A stretch of 64,000 nucleotides of DNA from Zhengitettix transpicula. Taxonomy: Eukaryota > Arthropoda > Insecta > Orthoptera > Tetrigidae. Under the pieces are notes generated by a model that worked only from the letters and a program-made list of their open reading frames with translations, ran no database searches and had not been told where the DNA came from. Location: NCBI GenBank assembly GCA_037074705.1, contig CM073590.1, forward strand, positions 43,652,395-43,716,394, read 5' to 3'. Of this stretch, positions 45,966 to 57,844 are shown in pieces. Each line of letters opens with the position of its first letter. The stretch's first letter is position 1. The translations under genes and the position numbers were made by a program.

Positions 45966-47090
45966 ATTGTAGTATACAAAATTATAATAATCTATTATAG
46001 CCAAATTATGTGGTAATCAATTTAAATGAAATTATTAGAAAAGTTAACAAAGTGCCCACACGTCGGAGACAAGTTATGTGGTATGCACAAATTAAATAAA
46101 ACAAAGGAAGAAATTTTTCAGGATTTTACCTTGAAATTAAACCAAAAATATTTTAAAGAGATAAACAAAAGATTATTTAATTACAATTTCGACTTGCACT
46201 CTATTTAGTACATTTTATGTTTTAATAAATGCCTCAGCTTTAATGAGAATCAAAAACTTTATGTCCGCATACTTGGCCTCTAATAAAGATATTGATTTGC
46301 AATTTTCACCAAAGTTACAAAAGAAAAATACGAATTTAGTTTACAATACTAAAATTTTATCAAAAGAACCTAACAACAACAAAAACTAGAGAAATCTGAT
46401 AAATATAGAAAAATCAGACAAAACTAAATAAATCTAGCGGTAAATAATATTTACGTAAAGGTTTACAAAATTACGTGTCTACATTCATTTATATTAACAG
46501 CTTCTCTGGTACCGGTTTGTGCACTCGTGATTATTTTAATTTTAAAGAACAATATTTTATTTACAGGCCATAGCACTGATTACTATATATTTTTATAACA
46601 TTTTTGGCGCCTTTATACTTTCCTGTTACACGAACTTTACTGTCGTACGTATTGCCACACTCAGTTTTGTTGTATGAAAACTGTTAACGTAATAGTTAAC
46701 TTGAAACATCCGGAAATATTGGTAGGGAAAATACTTGAATTGTAGATTTAGTTTTAATATTTAATATTGTGCGTATTTATTTAGCAGAATGTTTACACCA
46801 CACTGTCCACTGCTAGATTCCTCAAAGCTTACTGTCCTTTTTCTACCTGACCCTCGGACCATGGTTTTTTCCAAAACAATCTGGCCTCCCCTCCACTACA
46901 TTACCAATCCTGAACAAAAACCTTAAATACAAAAGGTGATGATATTCAGCCTATACTTTGCTGAATTCCTAATTATTTACGAGAATTCTCGGCTGGTCTC
47001 CAAATATATTCACTTTATTATTGGTTAAAGTCCAAATACCGACTTCCAAAACACACTCGTCCAGCTCGCACAACACACTGCGCTGCTACT
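45966..47090 (-). mobile_element. Possible divergent LTR related to A'
   Basis: Blocks such as AGCTTTAATGA, CTCTAATAA and GATTTGCAATTTTCACC, followed by AAGTTACAAAAG, occur in the same order as in LTR A' at 19870-19995. GC content rises toward the right end, as in U3 of other copies. The ends are not defined and the initiator motif is absent, so this is a weak call. Confidence 0.35.
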
Positions 47091-47091
47091 A

Positions 47092-47200
47092 TTTTTTTTC
47101 TATTAGAGTCACTGGCTACATGAGGGTTATCCATTTTGATGGCTACTGCTCTTTAATACCATAGGAACGGATCGAAAAGGGGGGATGCGGAAAGTTCTGA
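47092..47200. mobile_element. Foldback element end fragment
   Basis: ATTTTTTTTCTATTAGAGTC and CTGGCTACATGAGGGT, then CTTTAATACCATAGGAACGG and AAAGGGGGGATGCGGAA, follow the left arm of the 39.6 kb copy. The match stops near 47195. Confidence 0.65.
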
Positions 47201-48880
47201 GCGTCTTATATCTGCCTCCCGACAACAATCGCCGTAGAAACCTTATAGTCTCTGATTTCTTGCCTCAAAGTCCTAATAATTTCTGACAATGGCTCAAGTA
47301 GTTTTCATATTATAGAAAAAATGTTTACGAAAATGAAATTTAGGAAATATCGAGTTAAAAGTTTATTCTTCATATGTGGTTTAGTTATGTACTGCCAAAT
47401 TCATATCAAGTCCATATTCATGTTGTATTCTTTATATTTTTTATGAAATCATTGTAATTTTCTGATACCGCACCTTAATTTATGTCCTTTTATCAAATGG
47501 CTGTTTGGTGTATTTTAATGATCAAATTTCCTTGGTGACTGAAACCAAAATTATAATCTAAAACTACAATATAATTTGAAAATTACTATTTTTAATAGAT
47601 ATGTAAGTAGGTTATTGTGACTAATCCTATTTTGTTGTTCGAGGACAAACGGAAAGTGGCAGATAAATAAACTACGTATTGTAGTAGGGAATTTTATTGC
47701 TTTTAGGTATTGCAGGACTACAATTTCTTCAAATATAATTTTTTTTACCTGTAGTCAGGGATTATGCATTTTGTTTCTTTTTAATAGGTGAGATACCGTA
47801 ACGCCTAACACTCTCTCCATGACTTTGAAGTTAGTTTTAAGATGGAGAAAATTTTCAGAACCCTATAAAATGTAATGATATAGGTTTTGATCTTGTGTCC
47901 AATGTGTTGGTAACTATACGCCCACATTTTAACTAATTAGAGGATTAAATCAACGAACTCTTAATCAGACCTTTCTAGTCCGTAATAATTTCTCCTGCAA
48001 TATTTTATAACACAATATTCAACGTAAACTATATTATCTTTTTACTCTCTCAAAAGATATTAGACAACGCTCGTTTTATACCGATTAAACCTACGTAAAT
48101 CGACTTATGCACAAAGTTTTTCGCCGTAAAACAAACTGTTATCTTATAAACAGTTTGCGTTCATGAAAAATCTTCCCCATTCATTGTTTCACAATCTAAA
48201 ATTTATAACAAAATTTTTCCCGAAGCGACAGTATTAACTCTTCGCACGACAGCTACTTTAAGTACCCTACAATTTCATATAAAAGGGCAGAAACTTCATC
48301 CCTGACTAAAAGAGATTGAAGAATTTATTAGTTTGAGATTGTACGTAATTAGTATCAATTTTAATTAAGTATGGTCGGAAACAAGGAATATTCCAAATGG
48401 CTAAGAAATACACAAAACCTCTTACAGTTTTATTCAATACTTATGTTAGGCGTGAGTACGAAAATAATTTATTTCAGTTCAACAAAACATATTTAATTAA
48501 TTTCTTTCATTTTTCACGTCTTACAAACTGAAAAAGTTTTACATCTTAAAGAATCCGTTAATATTTTTAAATCGAAGACCGTTCTGATTAAAAACCACTC
48601 CTAAGAGGATATGGATTCGTGCGGTATCTTGTCTTGTCTTGTCGATCGTTATTCACACGTATGTTTATTGAAACGTCAACAAATTATCTTGGGAGTTATT
48701 TTGTAAGAAAATAGGTGTTTTAGTTTCTTAGTCGGTGAAACCATTAGTGACAAACCGATATACAAAGCTTCTTCTCGTTTTATAAATTTTTACACATCTT
48801 CAGGAGTTTATTCAAGACCTTCAACATCAACAAATACCCAAATTCACTATTTCTAGATATTAATAATTACAAATATCCTA
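47201..48880. other. No recognised feature
   Basis: AT-rich. Upstream parts of the Penelope-like element may lie in the last few hundred bases, but no reverse transcriptase motif could be read. Confidence 0.45.
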
Positions 48881-48902
48881 TTCTCAGAACAGACGTAATA
48901 TA

Positions 48903-49196
48903 GTATATAAGATTTCTTGCAATTATTTCCCTGCTGTTTATTTAGGACAAGCATAAAGAGCTTTGAAAACTAGGATTAAAGAACACATGGTGGACTATGA
49001 ACTAGTGGATGATAAACAATCGCTTATAACTAAATACTGTAATTTGAACAATCACACTTTTGATTTCAATGCTACTATGATTATAGATAACAAGTGAAAG
49101 TATCATGCCAGATTAATTTCTGAAATCATTTATATTAAATTCAATAGATATACTATTAACGTCCAAACACACTACTTTATTCTCAATTTTATTTGA
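48903..49196 (+). pseudogene. Penelope-like GIY-YIG endonuclease remnant
   Basis: The plus frame reads VYKISCNYFPAVYLGQA, a stop, RALKTRIKEHMVDYE, then SLITKYCNLNNHTFDF and YHARLISEIIYIKF. This is the Penelope-element GIY-YIG layout: the VYKI..YLGQ block for GIY/YIG, then R-x-L-K-x-R-x-x-EH, then the C-x-x-x-NH-x-F finger-like segment and the conserved Arg-Glu region. The domain normally nicks target DNA for retrotransposition. Three in-frame stops are present and no RT precedes it. A hammerhead-like motif lies 20-50 bp downstream, as in terminal repeats of this group. Confidence 0.7.
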
Positions 49197-49214
49197 GTTG
49201 AAGTCCTTTGTATT

Positions 49215-49255
49215 ATACACATCTGGTGATGTACGCGAAACATCGTGTATTATTT
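49215..49255 (+). ncRNA. Hammerhead-like motif 2
   Basis: CTGGTGA (core with A6 changed to G) at 49223-49229, a short stem II region, GAAA at 49237-49240, stem III ACA-TCG-TGT, and A at the position after U16.1. It sits directly downstream of the GIY-YIG remnant and on the same strand, which supports a Penelope terminal-repeat origin. Confidence 0.45.
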
Positions 49256-51088
49256 CGTTACGTATAAATTGAAAATATAGATTCTATACTGGCCGTAAGT
49301 GGCCATGAATTTAAATTAAATATTGTAAACAGACAAATTATACCATATTATACTTACTTTGAATTTAAATTATTTTAAAACAATCAACCGTAATAAATGT
49401 TTCGGAGTAAATAATATTTTCTTGCAGGAATCGCTACTACATTATAAGGAGGGTATTGAATTAAACATTTGTCACTGTGAAATAAACTTCAGTTTGTTCG
49501 GCAATTTATTCAGAGTAGTAAATTATTTATCTTATATAAAATTTTTATTAATACTAATGATTTATAAATTAATTTATCAGTATCTAAGATTATTGGAATT
49601 TCCTCAGTAATCATTCTTCGTTTGCTGTATAGATGTAAATTTAATTAGCTCATACTTCATTAGAGTGAAGGAACGTTTTAAGTTTTGCTATAAATTCAGG
49701 TGACGGACTTATCAAAGTGCTTATGTCCTTTATCAATATCGCAACTTTGAGACGTTCTTCGCTTCTTAGCAGTTAGGATTCAAAACAAGGAAACAGAAGT
49801 TCTACTGATTAGTAACGAAAATATACATTGTGATTGTATATATAAACTAGTCAAAATTACTCGAAAGACGAGCTAAAATAAATTACTGTTTGGCGAATTT
49901 TAAAAGTTAAATTAATTTAATTTTTTTTAATAAATTTTTAATAATTTATATTTATAGTCTAGGATAGGAACCCTTGAATACATTTCCAATTTTGCTAGCT
50001 TATTCCTGTGAAGCAAATCTTAATGTAGTGTAATGATAAAATTGAAATCTTGTAGTTAGCAATACGCTATATTGAAATATTCCATTTTAAATATTAGTAG
50101 TGAATGAAACTAAAAATTTGATTATGTTTCATATTTTATTTAGATGGTCTGAGCATTACCGCGTCTTAGAGGAAAGAATATAACGAAAAAGTAGAAGTGA
50201 AATGGCAGAAAGTATTACAGAAAAATCTTAACTAAATATGCAAGGTGAAATGGCGATCACAGGTCGTGCTGCATTCGCTGAGGGAGACGGGAGGATAAAT
50301 ATACTTACAGGGAGTCTCAGTGGAAGCAACCCATAACGACCTTTGGAGAGAACGTCGCCTGACCAACTATTGGCCAACCCGAGACCGACGGAGTATCCAC
50401 TTCGTTTTTAAGGGGAGCAGACTGTGAAAGCCGTGACGATTCGCCACAATCATTGGGGGAAATACCAGATGGCTATCCAGATAGTCTGTTATCCGTTCGT
50501 AATTTCCAAACATTTTTGTTTTAATTTATCTGAGGTATTCATTATTCTTCTTTAGTTAAATAATAAAATATTCTATATTTTTATATAAATATCATCAATT
50601 AACTGAATAATTAGCATCCTATATTATGTTTGACGCGAATATTGTTACCATGCCATATCAGAGTAAAAATATTAAAACGCCAATTGAATTCACAACTTAT
50701 GGCATCTTAGCTATCTTAGAAAAACGCATGAATAATAACAAGTATTACTTGTTGTAAATGATCTCGCGTTTCCATCCTGGTGGCGTTGATTGAACAGAAC
50801 GTTTCGACGGCTCGCACCGTCGATATCTTCTTAGTAGCTGAGGAAAATTCCGACCTACCTATAAAAATTCAACAAGTATTTCTTGACTGATTTTACTCGC
50901 AATAAATGTGATTCTTCTATCACTGACGTTTTATATTTTGTATTTGTTGTCACACACATTATATAAGTAAAAGTATTGTTAATAGAACCATGGCTTTATG
51001 ACTTGTGGCTTGTGAAAAGCTTTCTCTTTATATTCTTGAATTAAAAATTCTAAAACCTTGATCAATTTACATGTAAAATCCGTTCCTT
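49256..51088. other. Mostly unrecognised DNA
   Basis: Apart from hammerhead-like motif 3 there is a GC-richer patch at about 50210-50500 with no recognisable frame. The rest is AT-rich. Confidence 0.45.
50794..50842 (-). ncRNA. Hammerhead-like motif 3
   Basis: On the minus strand: AAGAAGA, TATC, stem II GACGG/CCGTC, GAAA, and stem III ACG-TTC-TGT (one G:U pair) followed by U. The layout matches motif 1, including the 4 nt between core and stem II. No coding remnant lies next to it. Confidence 0.4.
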
Positions 51089-51280
51089 ATTTGAGGTCCT
51101 AAAGTTAGGCCATGTAAGAATTGTGATTTGTAAATTTGAGGTGAACCTGTACAAGGTCTAATGGATGGAGGAATTTCGCACCGGATCTGGAGTCGTTGGT
51201 AGAGTGACCCACCGGTAATCTGCAGATCCTGGGTTCGATTCCTGGTCCGGTCGACATTTTTCCATCCTTATACTTTAAAA
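51089..51280 (+). mobile_element. tRNA-derived SINE
   Basis: A tRNA-like body lies at about 51177-51253, with a D-arm-type segment (TCGTTGGTAGAGTG) and a perfect B box GGTTCGATTCC (51232-51242). The acceptor arms pair at six of seven positions. About 85 bp of non-tRNA sequence (TTTGAGGTCCTAAAG...GGTCTAATGGATGGAGG) precedes it and recurs in the minus-strand copy at 54.9 kb, so the unit is a dispersed SINE rather than a tRNA gene. Confidence 0.6.
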
Positions 51281-52145
51281 GTACTCTTTGAAGTTTGTTG
51301 ACCGGCATTCACGTAAAAGGCACGCAAATTGAAGTTGTCTATTATTTGCGTTGCATTTGAATAAGCGTTTCGAGCAAGCGTTACATACGATTTGACGCAT
51401 TTCCACAACAATGTACACGTGTAATAGCACTCAATCAAACTGTCAGTGCCATTGAAACGCCAAAATAAAACTGTTAGGATATCCCACATTCTGAAATTAT
51501 TGCGGTTTATGTGAGACTAGTTAAAATTCGAAAATCACCAATTGGCTTATATACAGAGAGATTGAGCTTGAAACTTAATCTGAGTTTGAAATGGAATTCT
51601 CTTATTTGATTGCTGGTTTATACGTTCCCGGGTCCACACATATCACCGGTTGTGTTGTTGAATAGTTCTTGTAAGTCCACGTATTACTTTCTAACAAAAC
51701 AACATGAAGTACAATTAGAAAACAAAGTTAATCTAATATCGGACCAAAATAATATTAACGTCCTGTATGGATAATAATCTTACATTTTCCCTTCATGTCG
51801 GAAGAATAGTTTATCTGTTACAGGGTCTTCTAAAACTTTATATACTTAACTCGAAGAAAAGTGAAATACGAGTGAATGTATTAATTGAAACGATAAAATA
51901 ATAAAATACTACAAAATTTCGATCGGACACGTAATCAAACTCCAGACCTCCACTTGGTAGATTTTTGGATCCAGATCCTTTAATTCAGTTTCGTATCCCT
52001 TTGTTGAAAGCATATCTTCTGTTCGTGAATTAAATCATTGCGCCTCTGGTCCATTTACATACGCAATATCCATTATACATTATAATCCTAAAATTATGCC
52101 GTGTGTGAACGTGATTTAGTTAATGATTTGTACCTCAAGAGGAGT
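51281..52145. other. Unrecognised DNA with a possible SINE relic
   Basis: Around 51915-51960 (minus strand) AATCAAACTCCAGACCTCCA resembles the degenerate T-arm region of the SINE at 54.9 kb. The similarity is too weak for a firm call. Nothing else is recognised. Confidence 0.35.
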
Positions 52146-52146
52146 C

Positions 52147-52240
52147 GACTCGAATAGCTGAGATGGTTAAGAGCAACACGTACAAAGTCAAGATTCCGGG
52201 ATTGAATTCCGGTCCATATTTTTCTATGCTGATTCTTTCA
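52147..52240 (+). mobile_element. tRNA-derived SINE head
   Basis: It has a perfect A box (TAGCTGAGATGG, 52155-52166, continuing TTAAGAGC) and a degenerate B box (GGGATTGAATTCC, 52198-52210). After it comes the same GGTCC..ATTTTTCTAT type tail as the 51.1 kb SINE. The weakened B box argues against a working tRNA gene. Confidence 0.55.
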
Positions 52241-52481
52241 TTCTATATCATATCATAGCAGGCAGATATTCAATTCATACCATTTATTCTATTCTGGAAT
52301 AATAAAATACAAGTTTTTGTAGGTCATATGAATAATCTTGGTAAAAAGCTACACAATACTTGAAGATTTTTAAGGAATGACACACATACGCATTATATAC
52401 TATGATTGTTTTATAGGTGTTAATGTCTTTTTGAGTTTCATTAATTTACTCAAAAACTTGGCAATAATTATTTCAGTAAAA

Positions 52482-54845
52482 AATAAAGCAGAGCGTTTGT
52501 TTGTATGTTTGTTTCTATGTTCCTTATACAAATCTACACCGTTGGCGAAAATTTAACCAAATTTCATACACGTGTTCTTTGCGATCAGCAAACGAACACG
52601 GTCGGGGTGAGATACGCCTAACACCCCCAGGAGCGGAGGTGGAAAAATTATAACATGCTAAAACAGCCTATATTTGTGTCAGATAAACATTTTGGTGTTC
52701 AAAGAGATTCATAGTGTATCTACCGATTTTATCTGAGTATAATTTCAATCCCTTACAGCTTGAAGGTGAGGATGGAGGGGAGTCAAATAATTGTCGGGGT
52801 GAATAATGTTTTTATGTGTGTAAAACTTCAACCCCTTTCAGCATGAAAGGGGACCATGCGCAGGAGTAGAAGTGGACGGGATAACAAGTAAAAAACAATT
52901 CGAGATTCGACTTCAATCGAAGGTAATGTATGTCACTGAGTACATTTATGACAATCTGGGCAACCCGCGGGGGTAGGCTGGGGTAGGAGGGATTGGGCGG
53001 AGGTTGGCGTGGGGTAGATATATTAAAATAAGTTAATCGACCGAATTTTGCGTCGAATAAATATATTTCTTGAAGAATGAGATTCATAAAATTTCTCTTT
53101 ATGCCAAAGAAATATATTTCGGAAACGCTGAGTTTCATAAAATTCCTCTACATGTTCTCCTTGTTTTCTTTCAATCCCTTCCGGGATTGGGAGAAGAGCT
53201 CAATCTTAGGGGTGGGGGCGGAATGGCAGTAAATAAAAATAACGCAAAAACAATCGAGATTGGAGTCGAATCCAGGGTTATGGATGTCAATGAGTGTGAT
53301 TATGACATCAGACTTACCGTTTAACTTCCCCAACGAAGATTTGGCGGGGGTGTACATTTTCAAACATGTTAAGCGGTTGATGTTTGTAAGGAATAATTAT
53401 TTGTCAATAACATTGATAGTATTTCTACCGAAGTTGTGTATAATTTCAACCTTATTCGGAATGAGGGGGAGGGCGCTTAGGGGTTGGGGTGGAGGGGGAT
53501 TACAAGAAAATGTAGCGAATACAACCGAGGTTGGAGTCAAATCCAGGGTAATTGATGTAGCTGAATTTATTTATGATTATCTGAGCGTGGGTGAGATAGG
53601 GGCTGGGCGGACGTCGAATAAATATTTTGCGGGGTCAACAATGCTCATAATATTTTTAATATTTTCAGTGTATAATTTCTATCCTTATCGGCTTGGGAGT
53701 AAGGAACCAAGAAGGGTAGGGTGGAGTCCCTGACATAGACATAACGCAAAAAAAAGAGGATTGGAGTCGGTGTAGCCGTAGCTGGGATTAATTATGACAT
53801 TCAAGTCACTGTGTAACCCACACGGGTGGGGCTGAGTGGAGGTTGAAATGTTCAAACATTTGATCGGCCGATATTCGCGTCTAATAAATATTTTTCAGTG
53901 TCATTTAAATTCAAAATATTTCGGTAGATATTCTCTGTGTATAATTTCAGCCCCTATTGATTTGAGACGGTAGCACGCTTAGAAGTTGGGTTTACAAGAA
54001 AATAACGAGATTATACCAAGATTTGAGTCAATTCTGGGGTTATGGATGTCGCTGAGTTTCTCTGTAACAAACTGGGTAACGCACGGGGGTGGAGTGGGGT
54101 CTGGGCGGGAAAGAAAATTTCAAACAAAATAACCGGTCGATTTTTGCGTGTAGTAAATACTTATTGTTTAACCCACATAGCTGGGTTGTAAATTTTCGAA
54201 CACGTTGAAACGGCTATTTTTTCGTTGAATGCAACTATATCAGGGTCTATGACTTCAACCTTCTGAATATTGTTTTTAATTTCAACCCATTTGCGGTCAC
54301 GGGGGTGGAGTGGGGTCTGGGCGGGAAAGAAAATTTCAAACAAAATAACCGGTCGATTTTTGCGTGGAGTAAATACTTATTGTTTAACCCACATAGCTGG
54401 GTTGTAAATTTTCGAACACGTTGAAACGGCTATTTTTTCGTTGAATGCAACTATATCAGGGTCTATGACTTCAACCTTCTGAATTTTGTTTTTAATTTCA
54501 ACCCATTTGCGGTCATGGAAACACCACCCTTAGGGATGTTGCAAGAAATATAACTAGAATAATCGTAGGTTATGTATGTCACTGAGTTTATTTAAGACAA
54601 CCTGGGAAACGTGAGGGGGTGGACGGAGGTGGCCTGGCGTAGGAGAGATTGGGCGATGGTAGAAATTTTCAAACATCTTAAATGGTCGATATTTTCGTAA
54701 AATACATGTTTGACGCTCTCAATGGCATTGATAGTATGGGGGGGGGGGAATGTGTTACATAAAAATAACGGGAAAAAAACTAGATTCGAATCAAATCAGG
54801 ATTATGGATGGCGCTGAATTTATTTATGGCAACGTTGGTTTTGCA
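52482..54845 (-). repeat. Composite satellite element R7, minus orientation
   Basis: It starts on the plus strand with the complement of the tail (AATAAAGCAGAGCG, a TTTGTTTGTATGTTTG tract, ACACGTGTTCTTTGCGATC). Monomers follow in reverse, with G-rich tracts on the plus strand. No head is seen at the right end; the array fades out near 54845. A G(9) run lies at about 54739-54747. Confidence 0.75.
54082..54513 (-). repeat. 216 bp tandem duplication
   Basis: Units 54082-54297 and 54298-54513, both starting CACGGGGGTGGAGTGGGGTC, differ at about two bases. They lie inside satellite element R7 and do not correspond to one monomer length. Confidence 0.85.
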
Positions 54846-54879
54846 TTGGTATAATATACAATAAAAGTATCGGAAAGGA

Positions 54880-55027
54880 AAATTGTCGACTGGAGCAGAA
54901 ATAGAATACAGGCCTCCGCTTAGAGGAAGGAAGTTATACCATTTGTGCTCCATATCCGGTGCGAAATACTCCCCTCCATTAGACCTGACGCAGTTTCACC
55001 TAAATTTTAGGACCTCGAATAAAGAAT
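54880..55027 (-). mobile_element. tRNA-derived SINE, minus orientation
   Basis: On the minus strand GAGGTCCTAAAATTTAGG, then GGTGAAACTGCGTCAGGTCT, AATGGAGGGGAGTATTTCGC and ACCGGATATGGAGC follow the 51.1 kb copy in order. The tRNA-like part has lost its B box. Confidence 0.55.
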
Positions 55028-55195
55028 ATATATTATATGTAAATATTTAAGGAATGTAAAGTAGTATTTTATGGCGATTAACTGGACCCACTTTTTGTTT
55101 GTTGACCTAAGACGCAGTTTAGCGCAACCACGTGTGTCGGTTACAAAAGGCAATTTAGCGATTTTCATTATGTATAGGCCTATATTTCAGCGCAT

Positions 55196-55294
55196 GTGAA
55201 GCGCGCAGTCTCACTCGTTCATTCGGTTACGCACCAATTTCGTCGGTTGATCATAGCCCAGTGCTTACCATGGCCATCGAGAACTAAAAAAGGT
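55196..55294 (+). other. Exon-1-like fragment with splice donor
   Basis: CTTACCATGGCCATCGAGAA CTAAAAAAG|GTGAGT combines a good Kozak context, a short basic reading (P-S-R-T-K-K after the ATG if one G is skipped) and a consensus 5' splice site at 55293. The sequence before it is less AT-rich than the flanks. The pattern resembles first exons of ribosomal protein genes, some of which start M-P-S/T-x-x-K-K. As written the ATG frame stops after four more codons. No further exon was found, so this is at best a captured or dead fragment. Confidence 0.25.
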
Positions 55295-57064
55295 GAGTTG
55301 CCCAAAATTGGACTCTTCTTTCACAGACGTAAATTGATGAAGGGTTTAAAAATTTCAATTCAGCAAAAGAGAGAAAGGTTTCACAAGATAATACTTATTA
55401 AAATTAATATCCATTGATTTTAGTATTTAAAATTTCCAAGTTGACTTCGAATACTCCTATCAATCGATTTTGTAAGAATAGTTTGAATATAATTTTTTTT
55501 CGCGATAAACTTGTCATGCATAGTTTTGAAGAAAAAGGCATAATAATGAAAACAGTTTCATCGAAACAGATCTGACCTTTTCTTGAACAAAACGAAAAAA
55601 CAACAACCATATTTTGGAACATCCGTCATTTTGCTTCAAGGTGGCCCGTGGAAGTTTTGTATTACTATAACAAAGCCTTCTTACGTCCCTGTATAAGAAA
55701 GAAACTTGCTTCATCGACTTATTTATTCAGGAAAACGTTTAAAATCAGATGGGCAGACAGACTGTCATCATATTAGATTACGACGGAATTATATCCTTAA
55801 GGAATTAAACGTAATGATAATTTAAAATTACTGAATATAACTCATGAATAATTCATGAACATTTTGTTTTTATCGTTTTTCTGAAATGAAGTAAATTATT
55901 TGTTTTATTTATCTGAATATTTCTCTTTATTCATAAAATCATATCTGTAAGGGTCCTTTTAGAATTCTGTTTCCCTTTCAGTCCAATTCCTACACGTAAT
56001 TCTAAAAGACTATACATAATGGGAACTGATATGGCTCCCATTTTAATGGAGAAGACATATTTGTTTCGTTTCAGTTTCAGAATTCCAAGCTGATATAATA
56101 TATAGTACATTATATTTTTGTCTTTATTGTAAAAATATTGATCGAGGTATATCACGATTATACAAAAACGATTTTTCAACGGGAAATAGAGGCCTACTGA
56201 ACGTTAACCAGGTTCTGGCGCCAATCCTCCGGAGCCGTCGGTCGTGCAGAGTAGTTGTTGGACGTCCCTCGCTCGGACCGATAACCATTTATTTTGTACT
56301 TTAAAGACGAGACCATAGAAACCGTCGTTCCAATAACTTGTCAGAATTTATTTACTTGTACGGTAATTGTAATCTTTAGTTCGTCTAAATTCTTAGAAAA
56401 AATGGAAAATATTGAAACATGGGATAAATTAATATAAGAATCTTAACAGGGCTATCTTACAGCAATTTGTCCTTTAAACCTGAAACTCACTCAAAATGAT
56501 CAAATATGCTACAAATTTTTAATTTTAATTTTTAATGTTTATAGAAGAAGAATGATTTAAATTATGTACTTTTTGGGTAACTAATACAAAAAAAAATTAT
56601 ATGAATTACCAAGTACGGCATATTTCTCTGATTATAATAAAAATAATTCAAATCTGACAACACGAAGAAACTGCAGTCTTTTCTAAAATTTTTCTCGCGA
56701 TTAAGTGCCAAAAGCGAGATGAAAGTTGCGTTTTATAATAGAAATATACATTATACATAATTTTTCTGACTTATTGGCTATTTTAATCATGTAAGATTAT
56801 TTTATTAATACCATTATCCAACGATCAAGCTTAATGGAATATTTGAAAACATAGACTATTTGCAACCTAAATATTTCTGGCCATAGGTGGGAGAATAAGT
56901 TTAATAAATCAATGCAATATCCGTTCAGTTTACCTAATAATTTCTCTTCACTAAAAAAAACTCTTAACTACAGCCTCTGGAGTAAATAAAACATTCATCC
57001 AATACTGGATGTAGTAATACAGGAGTTTTCGGAACTGTTATATTTACATTTAAGAATTAATCAT
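55295..57064. other. No recognised feature
   Basis: AT-rich DNA. A GC-richer patch at about 56190-56290 has no recognised content. Confidence 0.5.
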
Positions 57065-57320
57065 TATTATTTGATGGCTCAACTGGCCATTGAAGGCCTT
57101 GACTTATCGGGAAGACCGCCACACTGTCATCTGATACATAATACATTCTGTATTTAGGAGTGACGCGTGGTCAGTGTATCAATTCTCCCTCAGTAAAAAC
57201 TATAGTTTTCGTGATTTGGACCAGCATAATCATCCATGTCCACGCCGGGATTCGAATCCAGAAGCCTCTCTGACGCGAACAATGACGCTGACCACATAAC
57301 CAGGTAGTTCGTATCTGGTC
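57065..57320 (-). mobile_element. tRNA-derived SINE, minus orientation
   Basis: The minus strand has an A box (TGGTTATGTGGTCAGCG, ending 57303) and a near-perfect B box (GGATTCGAATCC, 57248-57259) at tRNA-like spacing. The tRNA-like head is at 57241-57307. The body extends toward 57065 and includes ATGGCTCAACTGGCCATTGA and GGAGTGACGCGTGGTCAGTG on the plus strand. It is a different SINE family from the 51.1 and 54.9 kb copies. Confidence 0.55.
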
Positions 57321-57844
57321 ACGACCTAATTACAATGTTACAAATATTTCAATAAACTTCAATACTCCTAGTAGGACTCCATAGACCTCCCCCAATGTAA
57401 ACTTTCTTCTTGGCGACGATAGACAGACTCTATTGCAGGTTCAATCTTGAAAAGACTTTATAAATGTTCATTCTCCAAAACTTTAATAGTACTGGTCTGA
57501 CCCCTGACAACCTGGAATGTTGCGACTTTCTCTCTCGACCTCCACCATTGACTGACAATTTTATATCAATATCACCCCATTTGAATTCGCATTAATGGTA
57601 TGTAGTGATGAGATCTTCACATAATGCTGACTCATCATACGATTTCGGCCGTTCCCCATTTGACTTTTTATTGTGCCTTAAGTAAGCCAAAATCACTACA
57701 AAAAAAGTCTGTAAAAGCTCTGGTTTCAGCGTTATCACGCCACCCTGGCCAAAAATATTATTTGTACTACATGGCCACAATCTTACGCTACAAACTTAAT
57801 AATCTATATTCTGAAATCTCTTATATGACTGAGAGGCAGGTGAT
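57321..57844. other. No recognised feature
   Basis: Short frames only; none is convincing. Confidence 0.5.

Noticed and set aside
51177..51253. Possible functional tRNA gene
   Set aside because: The B box is perfect, but the acceptor stem has a mismatch, the T stem needs G:U pairs, and the flanks recur at 54.9 kb. A SINE fits better.
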